Shown here: piece after piece, positions 28,602-41,312 of the stretch
Layout of the letters: each line of letters begins with the position of its first letter
Numbering within the stretch: position 1 is the stretch's first letter
Origin: Ectothiorhodospiraceae bacterium
GTDB taxonomy: Bacteria; Pseudomonadota; Gammaproteobacteria; Nitrococcales; Aquisalimonadaceae
Length of the DNA stretch: 64,000 bases
NCBI GenBank assembly: GCA_007125985.1
Contig: SLCE01000005.1
Span: forward strand, 1 to 64,000
Direction: 5' to 3'
Position numbers and translations under genes: made by a program
The notes under the pieces: model-generated
What the model saw: only the letters and a program-made list of their open reading frames with translations
Databases searched by the model: none
Told to the model about the DNA's origin: nothing

Positions 28602-28683
28602 CCACTCCGTTGCATCGATTAGGAGTGGATGTCTGGCGAGCGCGGCAACCGGGCTGTCGGCGGGACAGATGCCGCCGACAGCC
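28602..28683 (+). other. Two tandem hairpins downstream of dapD
   Basis: CCACTCC (28602-28608) pairs with GGAGTGG (28622-28628). Next, GGCTGTCGGCGG (28652-28663) pairs perfectly over 12 bp with CCGCCGACAGCC (28672-28683) around an 8-nt loop. No T-run follows, so a terminator is not clear. They may stabilise the dapD mRNA or limit read-through into the Spx-like gene and dapE. Confidence 0.5.
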
Positions 28684-28769
28684 TTGCGGGACCGGATCCA
28701 CAGCGTGCCCGGTCATCGTGCTTGCCAAGCCGACCCCAACCAAAGCAATGATGCAATTGGACGAAGCCC

Positions 28770-32366
<3,597 letters not shown>

Positions 32367-32370
<4 letters not shown>

Positions 32371-33113
32371 GCCGAGCCCATTGCGTCGATGTCCACCACA
32401 TGGGCGATACCTTCATGGCAAAACCATCGGACCTCGTATCCGCCCAACCGGGTGCCGTAGCGCCGGCCCTCAACCCCGTACTGGTAGGCAGGGCGAGGGT
32501 CCAACGCCAATGTTTCCCGCACCAGTTTCTCCAAGGCCTGGGCTTCCGCGCGCGGCAATACCGCCAGCACCCGACGTGCCGTTTGGTCGAACGTCACCTC
32601 CAATGCATCCGCGGGGCGATCAGCGAACTCTGGCGGCGCTACGGCCAGCCCGGGGCTATCTGAGTACGGAAGGTAGGGTTTGATATCCAACACCGGTGTG
32701 CCGTCCACCAGGTCGTGGTTGCCAATGAGAATCCCGCGCGCGTGTTCACCCGCCAACAGCCCCAGGTTCTCCACCACCGACAGGCCGATCGGGTTGGGCC
32801 TGAACGGTGAGCGCGTGGCAAACACCCCCATCCGCGCATTACCGCCCAGGCGCGGCGGCCGCACGGTGGGTCTCCAGCCCTGAGCGGCAGAGTGATGAAA
32901 CCAGAACAGAACCCATAGGTGCGAGTAGTCTTCGATACCCTGCAGCGCCTCCGCCTGATCAAACCCTGGCTGTAACACCAGCTCCGCTCGCGCACTGGGC
33001 GCCAGCCCCGGCTGGCGTGGTGTGCCGAACTTCTGGCCGAAACAGCTTCGCACACGGGCGATGACAGGCAGTGGAGGCCCGTCGGCCCACGCGCCATGGG
33101 CGTCTTTAGTCAT
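32367..33113 (-). CDS. trmO: tRNA (N6-threonylcarbamoyladenosine(37)-N6)-methyltransferase TrmO
   Basis: SAM-dependent methylation of t6A37 in tRNA-Thr. The ATG at 33113 gives 248 residues. GVFATRSPFRPNPIGLS and the preceding DYSHLWVLFWFH are the UPF0066/YaeB (TsaA) signatures, followed by the C-terminal half with DIKPYLPYSDS. It is translationally coupled to tmcA. An upstream TTG at 33125 has no advantage. Confidence 0.92.
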
Positions 33114-33312
33114 AATTCGTTCCAACTCCGATTTACAGGGAAAGGAAGCACTGACCGATAGTTTACCAGCAGCGAATCAGCGCCATGCCCGCTCCGCATG
33201 CAGCGCGCAGCAACATCGGTTCACGGAGTGGAAACGTGTTCCGGCGGCGACCCGCGCCGTGCAAGCCGAAACCAACATTCCGGCGCACCCTGTCATTGGC
33301 TTTCCACGGTAT

Positions 33313-33325
33313 GGAAACCGTTTCC
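33313..33325 (+). promoter_or_regulatory. Palindrome upstream of the glcB promoter (operator candidate)
   Basis: GGAAAC-C-GTTTCC, a perfect 6-bp dyad with a one-base centre, ends 8 bp before the -35 box of the glcB promoter. This is the position of an activator or repressor site. The regulator is unknown. Confidence 0.4.
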
Positions 33326-33333
33326 GAATATTG

Positions 33334-33362
33334 CTGAACGTGGCTGCTGACTGGGCTACAAT
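33334..33362 (+). promoter_or_regulatory. Candidate sigma-70 promoter of glcB
   Basis: CTGAAC (33334-33339), a 17-nt spacer and TACAAT (33357-33362), about 51 nt before the glcB ATG. The -10 matches at 5 of 6 positions. Confidence 0.5.
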
Positions 33363-33413
33363 TGCGACGGATTTTTACTCTCTATGCCAACATTCCGGAA
33401 GGAGGCAGCGGCC

Positions 33414-35588
33414 ATGACGGACCGTGTTGAAGTTGCTGGATTAAAGGTTGCGAAGCCCCTGTATGACCTGGTGGCCAATGACATCGCGCCGGGCACCGGC
33501 GTTGAGGCTGACCACGTCTGGCAGGCACTCAGTGACCTGGTACGGGACCTGGGCCCGAAGAACCGCGAACTGCTGGAAAAGCGCGATGCGATCCAGGCGA
33601 AAATCGATGCCTGGCATTTGGAGCGCAAGGGCCAGCCCCATGACGCCGCAGCCTACAAGGCGTTTCTTGAGGAGCTGGGTTATCTCCTGCCCGAGGGTGA
33701 TGATTTCCAGGTCACCACCCGTAACGTGGACGCGGAAATCGGCCAGATCGCCGGCCCGCAGTTAGTGGTCCCGGTGATGAATGCGCGCTTCGCACTGAAC
33801 GCGGCAAACGCACGCTGGGGCAGCCTTTACGATGCGCTCTACGGCACCGACGCCATTGCCGAAGAACCGGGGCTGGAGAAAGGCAGCAGCTACAACCCCA
33901 AGCGCGGCGCCGTGGTCGTGGATGAAGCAGCCAAGATCCTGGACCTGGCCGCTCCTCTGGCCCAGGGCAGCCATCGTGATGCCACCGCTTATGTCGTGCG
34001 TGACGGCAAGCTGGTGGTCAGTCTGGCTGGCGGCGAGACCCAACTGCAGCAACCGGAAAAATTCGTCGGCTTCAATGGCGATGCCGGCGCGCCCAGCGCA
34101 GTGCTGCTGAAGAACAACGGCCTGCATCTGGAAATCCAGATCGACAAGAACCACCCCATCGGCAAGGATCACGCCGCAGGCGTGAAAGACGTGCTGATGG
34201 AATCCGCGGTGACGGCTATTCAGGACTGCGAGGACTCCGTGGCCGCGGTGGATGCCGCCGACAAGGTGGTGGTCTACCGCAACTGGCTGGGCCTGATGAA
34301 GGGCGACCTGGAAGAGACCGTGGAAAAAGGCGGCTCCAGCTTCGTTCGCCGGCTCAACCCCGACCGGGAGTATGTGACACCGGACGGCGGCTCCCTCACC
34401 CTGCATGGTCGTTCGCTGCTGCTGGTCCGCAACGTGGGCCATCTGATGACGACCCCCGCGGTGCTGGACGCAGAGGGCAACGAGATTCCCGAGGGCATGC
34501 TGGACGGCATGATCACCTCCCTGTGCGCCATGCATGACCTCAAGGGGACTGGTGCGCTGCGCAACTCCCGCGCCGGCAGTGTCTACATCGTGAAACCGAA
34601 GATGCACGGCCCTGAGGAAGTGGCCTTCGGCTGCGAAATCCTGAACCGGGTGGAAGACGCACTGGGTCTTGAGCGCCATACCCTGAAAATCGGTGTCATG
34701 GACGAGGAACGCCGCACCACGGTGAACCTCAAGGCCTGCCTGCGCGAAGCCCGCGAGCGGGTGATCTTCATCAACACGGGCTTCCTTGACCGCACCGGCG
34801 ACGAAATCCACACCTCCATGGAACTCGGCCCGTTCAAGCGCAAGGAGGCCATCAAAAGCGAGCCCTGGATCCAGGCTTACGAGAACTGGAACGTGGACAT
34901 CGGCCTGGAATGCGGTCTGCCGGGTCACGCCCAGATCGGCAAGGGCATGTGGCCCAAGCCGGACATGATGCGTGAGATGCTGGACACCAAGCTGGGTCAC
35001 CCGAAGGCTGGCGCCAACACGGCCTGGGTGCCCTCGCCCACGGCGGCCACGCTGCATGCCACCCACTACCATCAGGTGGATGTGCACGCCGTGCAGGAAG
35101 AACTGCGCAGCCGCCCGCGGGCCAGTCTGGATGACATCCTGACCATTCCCGTGGAACAGAACCCGTCCTGGTCCGCCGAGGATATCCAGCAGGAGCTGGA
35201 CAACAATGCCCAGGGTATTCTCGGGTATGTGGTGCGCTGGATCGACCAGGGTGTGGGCTGTTCCAAGGTCCCGGATATCAACGATGTGGGCCTGATGGAA
35301 GATCGCGCCACCCTGCGTATCTCCAGTCAGCACATCGCCAACTGGTTGCATCACGGCATCGTCACCGAGGACCAGGTGATGCAGACCATGAAGCGGATGG
35401 CCGAGGTGGTGGATCGCCAGAACGCTGGCGACGCCGACTACCGCAACATGGCTCCGGACTTCGATGGCAGCGTTGCCTTTGCCGCTGCCTGTGATCTGGT
35501 ATTCAAGGGACGTGAACAGCCGAGCGGCTATACCGAGCCGGTGCTGCATCGCCGGCGCCAGGAGGCCAAGGCGAAGTTCGGCGGCTGA
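33414..35588 (+). CDS. glcB: Malate synthase G
   Basis: Condenses glyoxylate with acetyl-CoA to malate; needed for growth on acetate, fatty acids or glycolate. The ATG at 33414, with GGAGG about 10 nt upstream, gives 724 residues, the length of the monomeric G isoform. Blocks such as [49 protein letters not shown] and the C-terminal [20 protein letters not shown] are characteristic. It is a single gene with its own promoter and a strong bidirectional terminator. It fits with the fatty-acid oxidation genes at the right end of the window. Confidence 0.97.
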   Translation: MTDRVEVAGLKVAKPLYDLVANDIAPGTGVEADHVWQALSDLVRDLGPKNRELLEKRDAIQAKIDAWHLERKGQPHDAAAYKAFLEELGYLLPEGDDFQVTTRNVDAEIGQIAGPQLVVPVMNARFALNAANARWGSLYDALYGTDAIAEEPGLEKGSSYNPKRGAVVVDEAAKILDLAAPLAQGSHRDATAYVVRDGKLVVSLAGGETQLQQPEKFVGFNGDAGAPSAVLLKNNGLHLEIQIDKNHPIGKDHAAGVKDVLMESAVTAIQDCEDSVAAVDAADKVVVYRNWLGLMKGDLEETVEKGGSSFVRRLNPDREYVTPDGGSLTLHGRSLLLVRNVGHLMTTPAVLDAEGNEIPEGMLDGMITSLCAMHDLKGTGALRNSRAGSVYIVKPKMHGPEEVAFGCEILNRVEDALGLERHTLKIGVMDEERRTTVNLKACLREARERVIFINTGFLDRTGDEIHTSMELGPFKRKEAIKSEPWIQAYENWNVDIGLECGLPGHAQIGKGMWPKPDMMREMLDTKLGHPKAGANTAWVPSPTAATLHATHYHQVDVHAVQEELRSRPRASLDDILTIPVEQNPSWSAEDIQQELDNNAQGILGYVVRWIDQGVGCSKVPDINDVGLMEDRATLRISSQHIANWLHHGIVTEDQVMQTMKRMAEVVDRQNAGDADYRNMAPDFDGSVAFAAACDLVFKGREQPSGYTEPVLHRRRQEAKAKFGG

Positions 35589-35605
35589 GACCGCCACCCA
35601 GCCTA

Positions 35606-35637
35606 AACAACACCCCGCCCCATGGCGGGGTGTTGTT
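35606..35637. terminator. Bidirectional intrinsic terminator of glcB and yjbQ
   Basis: AACAACACCCCGCC (35606-35619) pairs over 14 bp with GGCGGGGTGTTGTT (35624-35637) around a 4-nt loop. The stem ends in T-rich sequence on the plus strand and in TTT on the minus strand, between convergent genes. Confidence 0.8.
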
Positions 35638-35651
35638 CTATTGGAGCGCGC

Positions 35652-36065
35652 TCAAGCGCCCTGCACAGTAACCGTGATCTGACGATCATGGCCACGGGTG
35701 CGATGTTCCCAGAGCCAGATACCCTGCCAGGTACCCAGGGCCAACCGCCCCGCGGCCACCGGTACAGTCAGATCGCTGCGTGTGAGTACGGACCGTACAT
35801 GTGCGGCCATGTCATCCGGCCCTTCCGCGTCATGCTCGAACAAGGGGTCACCGTCCGGCACCAGGCGGTTCATAAAGCGTTCCAGATCGCGGCAAACCGA
35901 GGGGTCCGCATTCTCCGAGATAGTCAGTGATGCACTTGTGTGGTGTACGAAAATGTGACACAACCCGGCCTGCACGTTGGCGGCATCCACCGCATCCATC
36001 ACCGCAGCGGTGATTTCCTTTAATCCCCGCCCTTGCGTCCGCATACGTAATATCCGCTGATACAT
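35652..36065 (-). CDS. YjbQ family (UPF0047) protein
   Basis: Small conserved protein of 137 residues from the ATG at 36065 (AAGGGT ahead). The family signature CHIFVHHTSASLTISENADPS, carrying conserved His residues, and the C-terminal GTWQGIWLWEHR are clear. Members of the family have been linked to thiamine-phosphate synthase-like activity in E. coli YjbQ, but the physiological role is unclear. It is transcribed alone, convergent with glcB. An upstream in-frame start at 36098 adds 11 residues not typical of the family. Confidence 0.88.
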   Translation of the reverse strand: MYQRILRMRTQGRGLKEITAAVMDAVDAANVQAGLCHIFVHHTSASLTISENADPSVCRDLERFMNRLVPDGDPLFEHDAEGPDDMAAHVRSVLTRSDLTVPVAAGRLALGTWQGIWLWEHRTRGHDRQITVTVQGA

Positions 36066-36156
36066 GCACTTACCCTTTGTTTGTTTGCTCCATTGCATGG
36101 AAAGGCGTCGCCACGGGCCTCAACGAGACCCACACAGTGTATCCAATGCATATTTC

Positions 36157-36186
36157 CTGACAGCCAACGCGGAATTCCGCTATATT
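36157..36186 (+). promoter_or_regulatory. Promoter of the DUF3141 gene with a palindrome in the spacer
   Basis: CTGACA (36157-36162), an 18-nt spacer and TATATT (36181-36186). The spacer holds the perfect 12-bp palindrome GCGGAATTCCGC (36169-36180), which touches the -10 box. A repressor bound there would block RNA polymerase. Confidence 0.55.
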
Positions 36187-36254
36187 GCATTGCAACATCC
36201 CGGACTGTTACCGTCATGTCCCGGGCACTTCCCAGACACTAACGGAGCATTTGC

Positions 36255-38450
36255 ATGATTCCGATGCCGGCCGCAACACACCCCCTGTTCGACCCGTTCG
36301 GGCTGGTACGCGCCAGCCAGGAGTACTGGCGTGACAGTCTGGAGCGCAGCGTTCTGTATCTGGATGTGATGCATCAGCGCGGCAATCAGTACCTGGAGCA
36401 CATGGCGCAGACCAAGCCCAATGTGCTGGGCTTTGAAGCTGAAGTGCTGATGGATGGCCGTGAGCTACCGCACCCGGTGAACTACGAGTTGCTCCGTATT
36501 CTGCCGCCGGACGGCGTGGAGGTGGACTTCGAGAAACGCCCGTTCGTGGTCGTTGACCCGCGCGCCGGCCACGGCCCGGGCATCGGCGGCTTCAAGCCGG
36601 ACAGCGAGGTGGGTGTGGCCCTGCGGGCCGGCCATCCATGTTATTTCATCGGCTTTCTCCCGCACCCGGAACCGGGTCAGACCGTTGAGGACGTCATCGA
36701 GGCGGAAATCCAGTTCCTTCGCCACGTGATTGAGCGGCACCCGGACGTCTCCGAGAAGCCCATGGTGGTGGGTAACTGCCAGGCCGGATGGCAGATGATG
36801 ATGGCTGCAGCCCTAGAACCCGACTGCTTCGGCCCCATCCTGATCGCCGGGGCCCCCCTGTCCTATTGGGCCGGGGACCGGGCCGGCGCGCCCATGCGTT
36901 ACACCGGCGGCATGTCAGGGGGCAGCTGGATGACCGCGTTGGCCAGCGACTTGGGCAACGGCCTGTTCGACGGCGCATGGCTGGTGGACAACTTCGAGCG
37001 CCTTAACCCGGCCAATACGCTGTGGAAAAAGCAATACTATCTGTATACCCACGTGGACGACGAAGCCCAACGCTACCTGGAATTCGAGCGCTGGTGGGGC
37101 GGGCACGTTTACCTGGGCGCGGAAGAGATCCAGTACATCGTCGACAATCTGTTCGTCGGCAATCGTCTGTCCACGGCCCAGTTGGTGACCCGGGATGGTC
37201 GCCGTATTGACCTGCGCAACATCCGCTCGCCGGTGGTGGTGTTCTGCTCCCAGGGTGACAACATCACGCCTCCTCCGCAGGCGCTGGGCTGGATCCGCGA
37301 CCTTTACGAGGGCGTGGAAGACATCACCGCGCATGACCAGACCATCGTCTATTGTGTGCATGACAGCACCGGGCATCTGGGCATTTTTGTATCCGGCAGT
37401 GTGTCCCGGAAGGAACACACTGAATTCACGGCCAACATGGACTATATCGACGTCCTGCCCCCGGGACTGTACGAAACCACCGTGACGCCGTCGGCAGAGC
37501 GCACCGAAGGCGAGACGCCGGAGCGGGACTATCTGCTGGAGTTCACGCCGCGCACCATTGAGGAACTCGACCGCGACCACATCCACCATCGGGTGGATGA
37601 TGACACCCGGTTCGCCACCGTGGCGCGTATCTCCGAGATCAACCTGGGGCTCTACCGCTTGTTCCTCCAGCCCTGGGTTCGCGCCGGGGTCAACGAGCAA
37701 TTCGCGGACTGGACCCGCCTGATGCATCCCGCGCGCCTGCGCTATCGGCTTTACAGTGATCGCAACCCGCTGATGTCGGTCATTCCGGCATTGGCCGCGC
37801 GTGTCCGGTCCGACCGCCAGGCCGCACCCGCCGATAATCTGTTCCGTACACTGGAGAATGCGGCCTCCGACCAGATCGTCAACGGTCTCAATCTGTTCCG
37901 GGATCTGCGCGATCAGGCAGTCGAGCACCTGTTCCTGGACATATACGGACAGCCGGTGCTTCAGGCGCTTGTCGGCCTCTACGGCGATGCCCACGTCCAC
38001 CGCCGCCGGCCAGGGGCGGAACCGGAGCACCGCCGTTTCGTACAGCGACGCAAGAATGAACTGAGCGAACACATCGCCCAGGGCGGCAGTCATGAGGCAC
38101 TGATGCGCGCCGTGATCTATGTGTTGGGTGGTTCGCCGGCAACGGATGAACGCAACTTCAAGCGCTTGCGTGCATCACGTGCCGAACTGGAACCGAGTGC
38201 TGATCTCGCCTCCTACAAGGACCTGGTACGGGACCAGTTCGCGATTCTCAAACTGGACCGTAATGCGGCCCTGGAAGCGATCCCGACCATGCTGGCCGGC
38301 GAATCCATAAAGGCCATCGACACCCACCTGGAGCACCTGGATCAGGTTGTGGCTGCCAGCGGAGAGCTATCCGAGCGGGCCGCCAGTCGCTACGAGCGGA
38401 TCAAGGAGCTATTCGAACAGGCCAAGAAACGCCGGCGTCGCAAGGCCTGA
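36255..38450 (+). CDS. DUF3141 alpha/beta-hydrolase (PHA synthase-like catalytic triad)
   Basis: Cytosolic protein of 731 residues without signal peptide or membrane segments. Residues about 60-400 form an alpha/beta-hydrolase domain related to polyhydroxyalkanoate synthase. The nucleophile elbow GNCQAGW has Cys175 in place of Ser, CSQGDNITPP supplies Asp335 and DSTGHLGIFV supplies His374, matching the PhaC Cys-Asp-His order. The C-terminal 300 residues are helical and highly charged, ending in KKRRRRKA. The family is annotated DUF3141; no reaction is established. The gene stands alone with its own promoter and terminator, and no pha genes are nearby. Transacylase or hydrolase activity on hydroxyacyl-CoA or polyester is only inference. 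Confidence 0.85.
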   Translation: MIPMPAATHPLFDPFGLVRASQEYWRDSLERSVLYLDVMHQRGNQYLEHMAQTKPNVLGFEAEVLMDGRELPHPVNYELLRILPPDGVEVDFEKRPFVVVDPRAGHGPGIGGFKPDSEVGVALRAGHPCYFIGFLPHPEPGQTVEDVIEAEIQFLRHVIERHPDVSEKPMVVGNCQAGWQMMMAAALEPDCFGPILIAGAPLSYWAGDRAGAPMRYTGGMSGGSWMTALASDLGNGLFDGAWLVDNFERLNPANTLWKKQYYLYTHVDDEAQRYLEFERWWGGHVYLGAEEIQYIVDNLFVGNRLSTAQLVTRDGRRIDLRNIRSPVVVFCSQGDNITPPPQALGWIRDLYEGVEDITAHDQTIVYCVHDSTGHLGIFVSGSVSRKEHTEFTANMDYIDVLPPGLYETTVTPSAERTEGETPERDYLLEFTPRTIEELDRDHIHHRVDDDTRFATVARISEINLGLYRLFLQPWVRAGVNEQFADWTRLMHPARLRYRLYSDRNPLMSVIPALAARVRSDRQAAPADNLFRTLENAASDQIVNGLNLFRDLRDQAVEHLFLDIYGQPVLQALVGLYGDAHVHRRRPGAEPEHRRFVQRRKNELSEHIAQGGSHEALMRAVIYVLGGSPATDERNFKRLRASRAELEPSADLASYKDLVRDQFAILKLDRNAALEAIPTMLAGESIKAIDTHLEHLDQVVAASGELSERAASRYERIKELFEQAKKRRRRKA

Positions 38451-38459
38451 ACCCTATCA

Positions 38460-38485
38460 GGGGCATGTTGCCGACATGCCCCTTT
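38460..38485 (+). terminator. Intrinsic terminator after the DUF3141 gene
   Basis: GGGGCATGT (38460-38468), loop TGCCG and ACATGCCCC (38474-38482), followed by TTT. It begins 9 nt after the stop codon. Confidence 0.7.
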
Positions 38486-38561
38486 CCCTCCCCCCTTCTC
38501 CGACGCCCTCCCGAGTCCGGTAAACACGCCGCAGCCCCATGGCCCTGGTTGTTGAAAGCTT

Positions 38562-38758
38562 GGCGAAACACTGATTTATTCCCGTGGTGCTCTGGCTTTG
38601 CAGCGGGTTCGGAGGCAAGGCGCGGCTCGCAGGCAATGGCCGTCGCCCTTGGCCAGAGCCGCAACGCGGCAACCGGATACGCTGCAAGGCTCCGTAGGGC
38701 GGACCATTCGCATGCGAATGGCTCCGCAGAGCATCATGGGAATAGATCAGTGTTTCCC
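38562..38758. repeat. Long repeat element with inverted ends, copy 2
   Basis: A ~197-bp element in the 347-bp gap between the DUF3141 gene and an MFS gene. The left end GGCGAAACACTGATTTATTC and right end GGGAATAGATCAGTGTTTCC are imperfect inverted copies of the family ends. The inner module shares long identical runs with copy 1 (for example GCTCTGGCTTTGCAGCG and AGAGCCGCAACGCGGCAACC). GGCTTTGCAGCG (38594-38605) can again pair with 38680-38690, with a G-T wobble replacing one pair. The rest of the gap (38486-38561) holds nothing recognisable. Confidence 0.8.
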
Positions 38759-38797
38759 TAGTAAGCTTGTGCAACACCGGTTTCACTGGAGGGACGC

Positions 38798-40060
38798 ATG
38801 CAGCATACGCAGGAGCCTCGGGCAGCCGCTCCGCTGCACTACGGATGGATCATTGTCATAGTTGGTGTGCTGGCCGTGGTGGCAGCACTGGGTCTGGGGC
38901 GTTTCGCCCTCGGCATGCTGCTTCCCTCCATGAGCGAATCCCTGCCGCTGAGCTACGCGGAAATGGGCTTTATCAGCACCGGGAACTTCGTCGGGTACCT
39001 GATCGCTGTCCTAGGCGTTGGCCCGCTGGAAAGACGCTTTGGCGCCCGCACCATTGTCTCGGGCGGGCTGCTACTGGTGGGTGGCTCCATGGTCCTGGTG
39101 GCTTTCGCCCAATCGTTTCCGCAGGTTCTGTTCCTCTATTTCATCACCGGCCTGGGTAGCGGCTGCGCCAACGTGCAGATGATGGGCCTGGTCTCCCACT
39201 GGTTTGCACGGGACCGCCGTGGCCGTGCGGCCGGCTTCATGGTCAGCGGCAGCGGCTTCGGTATCATGCTCGCCGGCCTGATGGTTCCCTGGATCAACCA
39301 GGCCGCCGGCATGGAGGGATGGCGGACCAGCTGGCTGGTTCTGGGGTTGATTGCCCTGGTTTTAGCTGCCCTGGCGCTGGTGCTGGTCCGGAACCGGCCC
39401 GAAGACAAGGGGCTGCAACCGGTGACGTCACTTCCCGCCATGGCACCCAATGGCAATCAGACCACCCCCGGCGAACCGCCATCGCTTCCCGGCGGGCAAA
39501 AGACCCGGTTACTGCTCAACCTCGGCGGCATTTATCTGCTGTTCGGCTACACCTATGCCATCTATGCCACCTTCGTTGTGACCACGTTGGTACAGGAGTA
39601 CGGGCTCCCTGAGGCCAATGCCGGGGTGTACTGGGCCTGGATCGGTTTCTTCAGCCTGTTCTCCGGCCCTGTGTTCGGTCTGCTGTCCGATCGCTGGGGG
39701 CGCCGCGAGGCGCTGATGCTGGCCTTCGCCGTTCAAGCCACATCCTATTCGCTGATTGCATTGGGAAGCGGCGTGACAACGGTCTATCTGTCCGTGTTCC
39801 TGTTCGGCATCGCTGCATGGGCCATTCCCGGCATCATGGCGGCGGCCACCGGCGACTACATGGGACCAAAACATGCGGCCAGCGCCTTCGGCCTCATCAC
39901 CTTCCTGTTCGGCATCGGCCAAGTGGCCGGGCCGGCGATTGCCGGCATGCTCACCGAGTGGCAACGCAGCTTTGCAGGCAGTTACCTCATGGCGGCCGCG
40001 CTGGCGCTTGTGGCTCTGCTCTGGTGTCTGGTGCTGCGCCGCCCGCCCGAGACCCCGTGA
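38798..40060 (+). CDS. MFS transporter, YbfB/YjiJ type
   Basis: Inner-membrane carrier of 420 residues with twelve hydrophobic segments in two bundles, joined by a central hydrophilic loop (about 205-240). FALGMLLPSMSESLPLSYAEMG and the loop 2-3 region resemble YbfB/YjiJ-like uncharacterised MFS members. The ATG has TGGAGGGA ahead. It follows a repeat element and precedes, by 70 nt, a PQQ-type sugar dehydrogenase on the same strand. Substrate unknown. Confidence 0.85.
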   Translation: MQHTQEPRAAAPLHYGWIIVIVGVLAVVAALGLGRFALGMLLPSMSESLPLSYAEMGFISTGNFVGYLIAVLGVGPLERRFGARTIVSGGLLLVGGSMVLVAFAQSFPQVLFLYFITGLGSGCANVQMMGLVSHWFARDRRGRAAGFMVSGSGFGIMLAGLMVPWINQAAGMEGWRTSWLVLGLIALVLAALALVLVRNRPEDKGLQPVTSLPAMAPNGNQTTPGEPPSLPGGQKTRLLLNLGGIYLLFGYTYAIYATFVVTTLVQEYGLPEANAGVYWAWIGFFSLFSGPVFGLLSDRWGRREALMLAFAVQATSYSLIALGSGVTTVYLSVFLFGIAAWAIPGIMAAATGDYMGPKHAASAFGLITFLFGIGQVAGPAIAGMLTEWQRSFAGSYLMAAALALVALLWCLVLRRPPETP

Positions 40061-40130
40061 ATCAGCGGTAAGGCCCGCCGATCTGCTAGCCTTGCGGGAC
40101 ATGATCATCTCTTCAGGAGGACTCTCTCCC

Positions 40131-41276
40131 ATGAACAGGCTGACTCGAACCCTCGCGGTGCCGACCGCCGCTCTGGCCTTGCTGCTGACCGGCACGGCCC
40201 AGGCCGACAACGTGGTGGACGAGACGGATACCGAGTACGAGCGAATCCGGCTGGTGCAGGTCGTCGGCAACCTGGAACATCCCTGGGCCGTCGCATTCCT
40301 GCCTGACGGCCGCAAGTTGATCACGGAACGCGCCCGGGGACTCTATTTGGTTGACGGCGGGGAGAAGACGCGCATCGAAGGCGTTCCGGATTTTCAGGCC
40401 CGTGGCCAAGGGGGGCTGCTGGACGTGGTGCTGCACCCGGACTATGACGACAACGGCTGGATTTACCTGACCTACTCCAAGGCCGATGGCAACCGCTCCA
40501 CCCCCGCGCTGGCCCGCGCTCGCCTGGACGGCCACCGTCTTGCGGACGTGGAGGAGTTGTTTGAATCCAACGAGTACACCAGTCCAGGCCGGCACTATGG
40601 TTCCCGCGTCCTGTTCCTGGACGACGGCAGCCTGCTGATGACCATTGGCGACCGGGGCGCTGAGCCGCCGCGTGCCCAGGACACCCTGGACCATTCCGGC
40701 ACCGTGGTGCGCCTGAATGAGGACGGCTCCGTGCCCGAGGACAACCCCTTTGTGGGTAACGATGCCTATGCACCGGAAATCTACAGCTACGGGCATCGCA
40801 ACATCCAGGGCATCATCCAGCACCCCGAGACGGGGGAGGTCTGGGCCACGGAACACGGGCCACGGGGCGGCGACGAGTTGAATCTGATCGAACCGGGGAA
40901 AAACTACGGTTGGCCGACCGCGACCCTGGGGCGGGATTACCGTACCGAAGGGGAGTTCCCGGACGCCGAGACGCGGCGGCACGAGGATATGACGGATCCC
41001 GTGTTCGAGTTCCTGCCCACCCTGGCCCCCTCCGGTCTTGCGGTGGTCAGCGGCGACCGTTTTCCCGCCTGGGAAGGCAATCTGCTTGCCGGGGGGCTGC
41101 GTGCCGAGCGCGTTCTGCGGCTGGTGATCGAGGACCAGACCGTGGTTCATGCCGAAGAGCTGTTACACGGCGTAATGGGCCGCATCCGTGACGTCCGGCA
41201 GGGCCCGGATGGCCATATCTATGTGCTGAATGATGCGTCGGATGCCGGCCTGTACCGTCTCGAGCCAGCGGAGTAA
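40131..41276 (+). CDS. PQQ-dependent sugar dehydrogenase-like (YliI/Asd family), periplasmic
   Basis: Predicted exported soluble aldose dehydrogenase of 381 residues from the ATG at 40131 (CAGGAGGA upstream). A signal peptide (ALALLLTGTAQA, cleavage near residue 23) precedes a six-bladed beta-propeller (GSDH family). SPGRHYGSR, YSYGHRNIQGI and WATEHGPRGGDELN are conserved cofactor/calcium-site motifs, and LLAGGLRAERVLRL is the last blade. Longer readings from upstream overlap the MFS gene in another frame. The natural sugar or aldehyde is unknown. Confidence 0.9.
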   Translation: MNRLTRTLAVPTAALALLLTGTAQADNVVDETDTEYERIRLVQVVGNLEHPWAVAFLPDGRKLITERARGLYLVDGGEKTRIEGVPDFQARGQGGLLDVVLHPDYDDNGWIYLTYSKADGNRSTPALARARLDGHRLADVEELFESNEYTSPGRHYGSRVLFLDDGSLLMTIGDRGAEPPRAQDTLDHSGTVVRLNEDGSVPEDNPFVGNDAYAPEIYSYGHRNIQGIIQHPETGEVWATEHGPRGGDELNLIEPGKNYGWPTATLGRDYRTEGEFPDAETRRHEDMTDPVFEFLPTLAPSGLAVVSGDRFPAWEGNLLAGGLRAERVLRLVIEDQTVVHAEELLHGVMGRIRDVRQGPDGHIYVLNDASDAGLYRLEPAE

Positions 41277-41312
41277 TCCCTTTCCGGCTGGAGTCCACAG
41301 CCCTGGAAGGAT

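Noticed and set aside
33142-33160. AAGGAAGCACTGACCGATAG upstream of glcB as another repeat half-copy
   Set aside because: Only the first 14 bases agree with the repeat end; the ATCTATTCCC core is absent, so it could be chance.
33762-35597. A 611-residue open frame antisense to malate synthase G
   Set aside because: It lies wholly opposite glcB, has no family motifs or ribosome-binding site, and is the usual frame shadow of a high-GC gene.
36255-38450. Calling the DUF3141 gene a PHA synthase
   Set aside because: The triad resembles PhaC, but the protein has a different length and C-terminal half, and no phaA/B/C or phasin gene is near.
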